Source: JAGIBJ01 sp032119595 (GTDB lineage: Bacteria; Actinomycetota; Thermoleophilia; Solirubrobacterales; Solirubrobacteraceae). Taken from it: a stretch of DNA of 64,000 nucleotides. Under the pieces are notes generated by a model. That model had not been told where the DNA came from, made no database searches, and was given only the letters and a program-made list of their open reading frames with translations. Location of the stretch: contig JAUMBQ010000003.1 of the NCBI GenBank assembly GCA_032119595.1, positions 1 to 64,000 of the forward strand, written 5' to 3'. Position numbers and translations under genes: made by a program. Below, in pieces: positions 49,179-56,004 of this stretch (positions are counted from its first letter, which is position 1; every line of letters starts with the position of its first letter).

Positions 49179-51029
49179 CTAGAGCTTCGGCGGATCCTGC
49201 GCCGGAGACTGCTCCTGGAAGGTCTTGATCCTCCAGGCCGACTGGACGGGGTCCAGGAACTTCGGTGGCGAGCGGACGGCCAGGCGGTCGTCGTACTCGT
49301 ACTTCTTGAGGTAGCCGGTCACCGAGGTGCCACGGCTGCCGGTACCGACCGGACCGCGGTACTTCTGCGAGATGGCCCCATTTACGTTCAGGGTGCCGAG
49401 CGTGCTACCGCAGAGGTAGTTGTCGACGATGAACGAGTGCGCCAGCGTCAGCAGGGCGGCGTCGACCTCGAGGTTCGCGGTCGCGGTACTCGAGTTCGTC
49501 GTGCCGCTGCCGTCGTTGCAGCGGCTCTGGCTCACCACCGGGTGATACACGCGGATGAAGTTCTGCGCGATCAGGCCGAGCAGTGCTGCGGTCCCGGAGG
49601 CCTTCTGCACGTCGTCCATGATGATGATGTCGTCTGCGGCACCGATCGTCAGGCTGGCGTTGTACTGACCGCTCACCTTCGCGATACCGCAGCCCGGCCG
49701 CGGGCTGGCTACGCCGTACGGATCGTCGACGCGGTAGCCACCCGAGCAAGCCGGACCTTCGGCGGGCGCGTTCTGCACGTTGTCGATGTAGATCACGCCG
49801 TCCGTCGGGTAAGGCACCTTGGTGTTGTTGTAGATCGTCCCGTCGGAGCGACGCCCGGTGATCGTGACCCCGGTCGAGCTCATCACGAGCGTGGTCTCAC
49901 CGCGGAAGGTGTAGGCCGGCGGCGCTTCTTCCTTGAGTGACTTGTTCGACGCCGGGAGCTGCAGGAGCGGCTGGTTGTAGCGCCAGGTGCCCTTGGTCGC
50001 ATCCCTGACGGGCTGGTTCTCGTAGTTCACGTCCGGTGCGGAGGTGCCGCAGTTGGGGTCCTGGCGGTAGCTGGAGGCCACCGTGCCGGTGCCCGGCGAG
50101 GAAGTCTCGATCGCGTCGCCCGGCTTGCGGCCGAACTCCGGCGAGCCGCAGAGCAGCAACGAGTCGTTCGTGTGCATCGGCCCCATCACGGTGTCGCCAT
50201 CGACGAACCGGATCTCACGGCAGGCCATCTGCCACGTGTTCCACGTGGTGCCGACCAGACGGCCGGAGTTCCTGTTGCTCTGACCGTAGAAGAGCTGATC
50301 CTCGCGGTAGTCGTCGTTCTCGCCCTTCTCGTACGCGTAGTACGAGCAGGCTGCGTTGCCCCACGCAACGACGTCGCGCTGGGGTCCGCCGTTCGGAGCG
50401 CGACCCGGGTTCTCGCGGGTGCTCGCGTTGAGCGCCGGGTACGACTTGTAGGTCGTCGGGTCGGTGACCTCGAGGTCGGTGAAGTAGATGTAGTCCAGGA
50501 ACGACTTGCGCTTGAACGTCGCGATCAGGCTGCGCGTCGGGCCGGCAAGCTCGCCGCTCGGCTTCGAGGCGCGGCCGCTGACGCGGATGCGGAAGGTTGC
50601 CGTGAGCTTGTCGATGACGGTGTCTTCCGGGGCGGTCTTGTCGCACGCGGCAGCACCATTGGCCGGCATCGTCTCGATCGCGTAGGCCGCCGAGCGATCC
50701 GGAAGGTACTTCCAGTTCGTGCGGGTGTCGGCGCTCGGGTACTTCTTTTTGTCCCAGTACTGGTAGACGCCGTCGGCTGGCGCGGTGCACTGGTCCCAGT
50801 AGTTGTTGTCGACGAGCAGCTTGTGCACGTAGACCTGCAGGCCCGCTTCGGCAGCGGCGAACGCGGCCTTGCGGTCGCGGTCGGAGCGCCCCGGGGCCTG
50901 ATCACCGGTCACCGCCGTCATCGAGACGGCGGTCGACAGCATCATCATCGTGATGACGCCGAGGGTGACGACCATGGAGAAGCCCTGATCTGCGCGCGTG
51001 GCGGACCCGAACTTACGGAGGAAGTACAT
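49179..51029 (-). CDS. pilX: Large PilX-like minor pilin
   Basis: A 616-residue prepilin-type protein. The class III leader ends at Gly16 (TRADQG/FSMVVTLGVITMMMLSTAVSM), and residue +5 is Val instead of Glu, as in PilX/GspK-type minor pilins. A long extracellular body follows with eight or more cysteines (WDQCTAP, AACDKT, NAACSYYAY, QMACREI, LLLCGS, NCGTSA). The body contains DUF-like repeats of Asn/Gly/Thr and extends far beyond a typical pilin. Its ATG overlaps the previous gene (TAATG), showing coupling. Likely tip or priming-complex component. Confidence 0.85.
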   Translation of the reverse strand: MYFLRKFGSATRADQGFSMVVTLGVITMMMLSTAVSMTAVTGDQAPGRSDRDRKAAFAAAEAGLQVYVHKLLVDNNYWDQCTAPADGVYQYWDKKKYPSADTRTNWKYLPDRSAAYAIETMPANGAAACDKTAPEDTVIDKLTATFRIRVSGRASKPSGELAGPTRSLIATFKRKSFLDYIYFTDLEVTDPTTYKSYPALNASTRENPGRAPNGGPQRDVVAWGNAACSYYAYEKGENDDYREDQLFYGQSNRNSGRLVGTTWNTWQMACREIRFVDGDTVMGPMHTNDSLLLCGSPEFGRKPGDAIETSSPGTGTVASSYRQDPNCGTSAPDVNYENQPVRDATKGTWRYNQPLLQLPASNKSLKEEAPPAYTFRGETTLVMSSTGVTITGRRSDGTIYNNTKVPYPTDGVIYIDNVQNAPAEGPACSGGYRVDDPYGVASPRPGCGIAKVSGQYNASLTIGAADDIIIMDDVQKASGTAALLGLIAQNFIRVYHPVVSQSRCNDGSGTTNSSTATANLEVDAALLTLAHSFIVDNYLCGSTLGTLNVNGAISQKYRGPVGTGSRGTSVTGYLKKYEYDDRLAVRSPPKFLDPVQSAWRIKTFQEQSPAQDPPKL

Positions 51030-51820
51030 TAGAAGCACAGTGGGCTCCTCGTCGGTTCGGACGGGTCAGCGGTTCGCACCGAGACCCTGTTGGCGAATGG
51101 CACCGTTGCGGGCAGGGTGTCCCTGGCACGGCGCGGCCGGGCGAGATAGCGAATGTCCACGAGAACGATTCGCGCGAGGTTGGCGGTTGCGACGCCGCGA
51201 CCAAGCGTGTTGATGGAGTTCGTCGCTTGAGCCACCAGCGGGTAGGGCGTCGAGGACGGCCGTCCGACCTGGCCGGGGTCGTAGCCGTAATAGCGGAACA
51301 TCGGGATGTTCGGATCCGACTCCACGTCTTCGGCGATGATCGACTTGGTCGTCACCGTCGGGAACGAGTACGGCGGGACGGTCTCCTTGGAGCGCCACAC
51401 GGTCTCGACGATGTCGCCGATGGTGGTGACCATGCCGAATTCCTTGGTCGGAGGCTGCGGGATCCACTCGATCCGGCGGCGCTCGACCTGCTGGGAGCCG
51501 GAGCGTTCCGCGGCGACGCTGGCGTAGAACTGCATCCCGAGGTCGGCGGCCCATTGCATGGCCGGCGTGGCCGAATCCAGGCACTGCTGGGAGCGAAGGT
51601 CACGCGTGATGCGCTCCATCGCGGTGCGGCCGCGGCCGACCGCGTCGATGCGCTCCGTCGTGCGGGTCTGCATCGTGGTCGCCATGCTCCACATCTGGTA
51701 GCCGGCCATGGTCACGATCGTCGCGGCGAGCGTGCCGACCATGAGCTCCATGAGGGTCATGCCGCGTTCGTCATCGATCAGGCGCCGTTTGGCGCCCGCC
51801 AATGCGGCTTGGAAGGTCAT
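51029..51820 (-). CDS. pilW: PilW-like minor pilin
   Basis: A 263-residue prepilin-type protein. The leader ends at Gly20 (RRLIDDERG/MTLMELMVGTLAATIVTMAGYQMW), with Glu at +5. The helix continues into a soluble domain with a few cysteines (QQCLDS, SPLCF). The pattern of helix, GRGRTAMERITRDLRSQ and a beta domain resembles PilW/GspJ. Its ATG overlaps the pilV stop codon (ATGA). Probably part of the PilV-W-X minor pilin complex. Confidence 0.88.
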   Translation of the reverse strand: MTFQAALAGAKRRLIDDERGMTLMELMVGTLAATIVTMAGYQMWSMATTMQTRTTERIDAVGRGRTAMERITRDLRSQQCLDSATPAMQWAADLGMQFYASVAAERSGSQQVERRRIEWIPQPPTKEFGMVTTIGDIVETVWRSKETVPPYSFPTVTTKSIIAEDVESDPNIPMFRYYGYDPGQVGRPSSTPYPLVAQATNSINTLGRGVATANLARIVLVDIRYLARPRRARDTLPATVPFANRVSVRTADPSEPTRSPLCF

Positions 51821-53211
51821 ACGGTGCACGGGGTGTTCGTCCTCACGCTCGTCGAGCCGCTGGTGCTCTGGATGTAGACCGGCTGGAGTGGCGGGTTATC
51901 GGCGATGTTGGTGATGGAAATGGCCTTCGAGTACCGGTAGTTGCGCCCATCTCCTGCCATGCCGAACACGCACAGCGTGGCCGTCGTGGCATAGGGGAAG
52001 CCTGGGTCGCTCAGCCGGCCCTGCGTGGGATCGTTCGTGGCGGTCGGGTTCGTGGCCACCGTCCGGCGCTCGTAGCTGGCACCGCACCCGGCGTAGACGA
52101 CGACCTGCGCGTTGTTGATCGCGATGGTCGCGCTTGCCCCTGAGGTTCCGTCGAGAACCCGCACGTCGTACGAGGGGACCCGAACCGGGCTCGCGCGCTG
52201 GAACAGCCCGGGCGCGATGTTGACGTTGCTGGCTGCCGAGCCTGGGTTGTTGTCGTTGCAGGCGCCGGCGTACAGCGTGTAAGGGCTCTGAGATGGGAAC
52301 AGCGGCTTGCTCACCCAATGGTCCGGCTCCACGCTGCCAGACATCGCTTCAACCATCGGGCCGGGTGTCATGTCGCCGTTGTAGAGCGCGATGGAGTTGG
52401 GCTCGCTCGGGACCTCGTCGCCGCTGCCGTTCGCGTTGTACTTGCGAACCTTGAACCGCACGTCCGTGGTGCCGCCGAGGTCGTAGAGGTACTCGAGCTT
52501 GGTGGTCTGCCCTGCGGCAACATTCACCCCGTCATCGACGGCCCCGACACTGTTCTGGTTGACCCAGCCCGTGCGGTTGAACCGCAGCTGGTACGGGCCA
52601 GCCGGAACAAACGGGAACACGACGCAGCCGCTCGTGTTCGTGACCTCGGAGAAGCTGCCGCCCGGCGACACGATGGTGATCGAAAGGCCGGAGACGCCCG
52701 TGACGCCGTCTGCCTTGGCGACGTTCACGGAGAGCGAACCGTTCGTCTTGGAACTTGCGCGGGACGCGGGCGTGATGACCGTGGAGAAGGTGACCGGCTT
52801 GGCTTTGCCCATCCCGGTCCACTCGACTTTGGCGTTCAGCCGCATGTAGTCGAGACCACCGGAGCGGGTGGTGCAGACGGGCTCGTCGCCACCATCAGTC
52901 ACCCACCGGGAGGTCGCGGTGACGGTGAACTTGATCTTCGGTGTGCCCGGATCGACGATCTCGCGGGAGCCCGACAGGCGGGCAACGTCCTCGATCGGGA
53001 GCGAGCGAATGCGCTCGATCTCGGCCTGGGCCATGTTGGCGGCCATTGCGCGGCGCGCCTGTTGACCGGCGAGTTTGTCGCCCTGGTCAAGCGCCGTGAA
53101 CACGCTCAGGCTCACGAGGATGAGGAGGGCCGCGGAGACCATCACCTCAACCAGGATGAAGCCGGCGTCGTCGCGGAGGCCGCGGATCGTTGATGCATGC
53201 GAAGGCTTCAT
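51817..53211 (-). CDS. pilV: PilV-like minor pilin with Ig-like extension
   Basis: A 464-residue prepilin-type protein. The leader ends at Gly17 (LRDDAG/FILVEVMVSAALLILVSLSVF), with Glu at +5, followed by the PilV-like ANMAQAEIERIRSLP helix. The large remainder includes a carboxypeptidase-regulatory-like/CnaB-type domain (LSVNVAKADGVTGVSGLSITIVSPGG...TNTSGCVVFPFVPAGPYQLRFNRTG, ~175-250) and another beta domain. Minor pilins this large could carry adhesive domains. First gene of the minor pilin group after the three pilins. Confidence 0.88.
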   Translation of the reverse strand: MKPSHASTIRGLRDDAGFILVEVMVSAALLILVSLSVFTALDQGDKLAGQQARRAMAANMAQAEIERIRSLPIEDVARLSGSREIVDPGTPKIKFTVTATSRWVTDGGDEPVCTTRSGGLDYMRLNAKVEWTGMGKAKPVTFSTVITPASRASSKTNGSLSVNVAKADGVTGVSGLSITIVSPGGSFSEVTNTSGCVVFPFVPAGPYQLRFNRTGWVNQNSVGAVDDGVNVAAGQTTKLEYLYDLGGTTDVRFKVRKYNANGSGDEVPSEPNSIALYNGDMTPGPMVEAMSGSVEPDHWVSKPLFPSQSPYTLYAGACNDNNPGSAASNVNIAPGLFQRASPVRVPSYDVRVLDGTSGASATIAINNAQVVVYAGCGASYERRTVATNPTATNDPTQGRLSDPGFPYATTATLCVFGMAGDGRNYRYSKAISITNIADNPPLQPVYIQSTSGSTSVRTNTPCTV

Positions 53212-53315
53212 CGAGGGGTTCGTCGACCGATCGGGGGAGTTGTTCAATAGGGCGCGCTCGAAGCTGGACAAAGAGGGGAATCCAGGTGTAACGCGGTTGA
53301 GTCGATTGCGGGGCA

Positions 53316-53753
53316 CTACCAGGTGCCGTTCTTGCAGCCAGAGCTGGCGCTTTGGCCGCTGCCGAGCGTGCAGCTGCGGGTCATCGTCCAGGTATTTGGT
53401 GCCTTGGCCATCAGGTAGGCCGAGCCCGTCTTGGAGTGGGCCGTGATGGTGTAGCCCGTGGTGTCGGACGAGGCGACCTCCACCTCGCCGGCGGCAGTGC
53501 CGAAGACGATGCCAATGCCCGCGCCGAGGTCGGCGATCGTGGTGCACTTGGTGTAGTCGTCGGTCTTCACGAAACACGCCTCGACGTGCGTCATCGTGTT
53601 CCGGACGTTCGCTTTGGCGGTCGCGTCGGAGGCGCGGTCCCGCTGGCTAATGAAGTTCGGCAGCGCAATCGTGGCGAGGATCCCGATGATCAGAATCACC
53701 ACGATCAGCTCGATCAGCGTGAAGCCCTGGTCATCGCGCAGTGTCTTCTTCAT
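53316..53753 (-). CDS. pilA: Major-type pilin (third copy, diverged)
   Basis: A 145-residue type IVa-like prepilin. The leader ends at Gly10 (MKKTLRDDQG/FTLIELIVVILIIGILATIALPNF), with Glu at +5. The body has a Cys pair near VEACFVKTDDYTKC (~74-88) and a C-terminal pair SCTLGSGQSASSGC. It is clearly related to but distinct from the two identical pilins upstream. A covarying hairpin and a terminator-like hairpin lie before it. Start ATG at 53753. Confidence 0.93.
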   Translation of the reverse strand: MKKTLRDDQGFTLIELIVVILIIGILATIALPNFISQRDRASDATAKANVRNTMTHVEACFVKTDDYTKCTTIADLGAGIGIVFGTAAGEVEVASSDTTGYTITAHSKTGSAYLMAKAPNTWTMTRSCTLGSGQSASSGCKNGTW

Positions 53754-53800
53754 CGCGGGTCTGGTCCTAATGCGGGAACGGCGGGGAGCCATCTGGGGAA

Positions 53801-53848
53801 GCGAGATGGGCGCCGGTCGATCAGGTGGTCGGCCGGCCTCCATCTCGC
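53801..53848 (-). promoter_or_regulatory. Covarying intergenic hairpin before pilin 3
   Basis: GCGAGATGG (53801-53809) pairs with CCATCTCGC (53840-53848), with an inner GCCGGTCGA/TCGGCCGGC stem. The corresponding hairpin before pilin 2 keeps the pairing through two compensatory changes. It may be an mRNA processing or stability element. Confidence 0.55.
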
Positions 53849-53854
53849 TTGAGG

Positions 53855-53879
53855 CCCGGCGGCCAGATCGGCCGCCGGG
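53855..53879 (-). terminator. Hairpin after pilin 2
   Basis: Perfect 10-bp stem CCCGGCGGCC/GGCCGCCGGG with 5-nt loop, about 28 nt after the pilin 2 stop. There is no T-run, so it may attenuate or protect instead of terminate. Confidence 0.6.
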
Positions 53880-53906
53880 TCCAAGCGAGGTGCTCTTAGC
53901 GGGGTG

Positions 53907-54341
53907 CTACCAGACGAGCGACGCGGGGCAGGCGCCGTCCGGCTTCGTGCGGACGCAGGTGCGCGAGATGGCGCCGGTGCCCGTGGTCTTGGTGATCGTG
54001 AACGTGTTGAGCGTCTTCGACGTGCCGGTGATGGCGAACGCGTCAGCCGCGCTGGAGTCGATGAACACCGTGTCGGCCGTACCGACGGCGCCGATCGTCA
54101 GGCCCGTGTTACCGAGGGCCGTGGACGTCTTGCACAGACCGTAGTCCTGCGTGTCGGTGTAGCAAGCTTCGACCTGCGACACGGCGTTACGGGCGTTGGT
54201 CTTCGCCGAGGCGTCCTGCGCACGACCGCGCTGACCGATGAAGTTCGGCAGAGCGATGGCGGCAAGGATGCCGATGATGAGGATGACGACGAGGAGCTCG
54301 ATAAGAGTGAAGCCCTGCTCGTCAGAGAGTCGGTTGCGCAC
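53907..54341 (-). CDS. pilA: Major-type pilin, identical duplicate 2
   Basis: A 144-residue prepilin with leader to Gly10 (VRNRLSDEQG/FTLIELLVVILIIGILAAIALPNF), Glu at +5. Cysteines occur at VEACYTDTQDYGLC and near the C-terminus (SRTCVRTKPDGACPASLVW). The coding sequence is identical in DNA to the gene at 54556-54990 over all read positions, except that the start codon is GTG instead of ATG. AGGAG lies 5 nt before it. Such identity implies recent duplication or gene conversion. Confidence 0.93.
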   Translation of the reverse strand: MRNRLSDEQGFTLIELLVVILIIGILAAIALPNFIGQRGRAQDASAKTNARNAVSQVEACYTDTQDYGLCKTSTALGNTGLTIGAVGTADTVFIDSSAADAFAITGTSKTLNTFTITKTTGTGAISRTCVRTKPDGACPASLVW

Positions 54342-54453
54342 GGGGGCTCCTGGCATGGATCGATCGACCGGCAGCCTGCGAGCGACCGGACGGGTGGGTG
54401 GGTGTTGATGGAGCGCCGCTTGAGCGGAGCGACGCAGAGGAAGAGGTGGAACA

Positions 54454-54493
54454 GGGTGGGCGCCGGTCGAAGGAAATCGGCCGGCCTCCACCC
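54454..54493 (-). promoter_or_regulatory. Covarying intergenic hairpin before pilin 2
   Basis: GGGTGG (54454-54459) pairs with CCACCC (54488-54493), with inner GCCGGTCGA/TCGGCCGGC. It aligns with the hairpin at 53801-53848, with A-T pairs replaced by G-C pairs at two positions. Confidence 0.55.
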
Positions 54494-54503
54494 CGCTCGA
54501 ACC

Positions 54504-54525
54504 CCCGGCGGCCGAAGCCGCCGGG
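54504..54525 (-). terminator. Hairpin after pilin 1
   Basis: Perfect 9-bp stem CCCGGCGGC/GCCGCCGGG with CGAA loop, 30 nt after the pilin 1 stop. No T-run. A similar hairpin follows pilin 2. Confidence 0.6.
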
Positions 54526-54555
54526 TGTGTCAAGCGAGAGACTGGAAGCGGGGTG

Positions 54556-54990
54556 CTACCAGACGAGCGACGCGGGGCAGGCGCCGTCCGGCTTCGTGCG
54601 GACGCAGGTGCGCGAGATGGCGCCGGTGCCCGTGGTCTTGGTGATCGTGAACGTGTTGAGCGTCTTCGACGTGCCGGTGATGGCGAACGCGTCAGCCGCG
54701 CTGGAGTCGATGAACACCGTGTCGGCCGTACCGACGGCGCCGATCGTCAGGCCCGTGTTACCGAGGGCCGTGGACGTCTTGCACAGACCGTAGTCCTGCG
54801 TGTCGGTGTAGCAAGCTTCGACCTGCGACACGGCGTTACGGGCGTTGGTCTTCGCCGAGGCGTCCTGCGCACGACCGCGCTGACCGATGAAGTTCGGCAG
54901 AGCGATGGCGGCAAGGATGCCGATGATGAGGATGACGACGAGGAGCTCGATAAGAGTGAAGCCCTGCTCGTCAGAGAGTCGGTTGCGCAT
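54556..54990 (-). CDS. pilA: Major-type pilin, identical duplicate 1
   Basis: A 144-residue prepilin, identical in sequence to the gene at 53907-54341 apart from the ATG start. Leader to Gly10, then a hydrophobic helix and Glu at +5. AGGAG lies 8 nt before the ATG, a strong Shine-Dalgarno site. It is the first gene of the pilin group and is divergent from the fluC pair, so its promoter lies in 54991-55182. Which of the three pilins dominates the fibre is not determinable from sequence. Confidence 0.95.
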   Translation of the reverse strand: MRNRLSDEQGFTLIELLVVILIIGILAAIALPNFIGQRGRAQDASAKTNARNAVSQVEACYTDTQDYGLCKTSTALGNTGLTIGAVGTADTVFIDSSAADAFAITGTSKTLNTFTITKTTGTGAISRTCVRTKPDGACPASLVW

Positions 54991-55182
54991 GTTGCAGTCT
55001 CCTGAAGGACACGTGGTTTTCGTGAAATGTGGTTCGCCGGGTCGGCACCCTAGATATCGGGTCTGGACCCCATGCCTTGAGCGCATGAAACGAATATGGA
55101 CGCTTCGTGGACACTCCCCTGGGCGCAAGCGCGGTGGACGTTCCGACTGGGGTCTGGACCCGAGTGCTTTGATGGTGCATTG

Positions 55183-55629
55183 ATGGCTCGTTTTCGCCCG
55201 CTCTCCCACCATTCGCTGGGCGTTTGGGTCGCGATTGCGAGCTTCGGGGCGCTCGGATCGGTGCTTCGGTACGCCATCACGGCCGATGGGGGCTGGGGCG
55301 CGGTGGTCCTGGCCAATGTGCTCGGCTGTGGCGTACTCGGAGTCCTCGTGGCTCGAGGCCGGGCGACGCCCGCGCTTGGCGTCGGATTCTGCGGCGGCCT
55401 GACGACGTTCTCGGGCGTCGCCGCGCAGGCGCTCACGGCGGCGCAGGGCGATGCGATCGGCGCGGCATCGACGGCTGGAGACTTCGCCCTGCGCCTCGCG
55501 CCTGGAGCCGGACTGATGCTCGCGGTCAACGGGATCCTCGGCCTCGTCGCCTTCCTGGCCGGCCGGCACCTCTCCGGGCCGCGGAGTTCGGGGCGTTTGC
55601 CGGACGCCGAACTCGGCGTGGCGCCGTGA
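55183..55629 (+). CDS. fluC1: Fluoride exporter FluC (CrcB), first subunit
   Basis: A 148-residue four-helix protein of the CrcB/FluC fluoride channel family. Family marks are GALGSVLRYAIT at the first helix, NVLGCGVLG in the second and GGLTTFSG in the third. The second gene starts overlapping its stop codon, so both are made together. In actinobacteria the two often act as a heterodimer. No fluoride riboswitch was recognised upstream. Start ATG at 55183. Confidence 0.9.
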   Translation: MARFRPLSHHSLGVWVAIASFGALGSVLRYAITADGGWGAVVLANVLGCGVLGVLVARGRATPALGVGFCGGLTTFSGVAAQALTAAQGDAIGAASTAGDFALRLAPGAGLMLAVNGILGLVAFLAGRHLSGPRSSGRLPDAELGVAP

Positions 55630-55997
55630 TGACCGTGTCGGCTGCACTCCTGTCCGCGCTCGGCGGCGGGCTTGGAGCGTGCGCTCGCGCCTTCGTGCTG
55701 GCCGAAGCCGAAGCGGCCGGCGTACGCCGGATCGATCGCGCGGTCGCGGCCGTCAACGTCGCGGGCAGCATTGCCGCGGGTGCCGCGCTGGCCGCCGACC
55801 TCTCCCCTGCGCTCCTGGCGCTCATCCTCACCGGGCTGCTCGGCGGATTTACCACGCTCTCGAGCTGGATCTCGGCCCTGGCAGCAGGCCGGCCGCCTGA
55901 GGAGCGCACACGTGCGCTGCTCTGGGCGGCCGGGGATTTGCTGGCGGGGCTCGCTGGAGCCGCCGCCGGGTATTGGGTGGTCAGCGCACTCGGCTGA
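55629..55997 (+). CDS. fluC2: Fluoride exporter FluC (CrcB), second subunit
   Basis: A 122-residue partner with GGGLGACARAFVLAE at the first helix, VAAVNVAGSIAAG in the second and GLLGGFTTLSSW in the third. The ATG overlaps the first gene's stop codon (TGATG). The stop codon is only seven nucleotides from the stop of the convergent PKD protein gene, so the transcripts overlap. FluC pairs form antiparallel dimers that pass F-. Confidence 0.9.
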   Translation: MTVSAALLSALGGGLGACARAFVLAEAEAAGVRRIDRAVAAVNVAGSIAAGAALAADLSPALLALILTGLLGGFTTLSSWISALAAGRPPEERTRALLWAAGDLLAGLAGAAAGYWVVSALG

Positions 55998-56004
55998 CCT
56001 CGCG

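Noticed and set aside
54991..55182. Fluoride riboswitch before fluC1
   Set aside because: No crcB-motif pseudoknot elements were recognised in the intergenic region.
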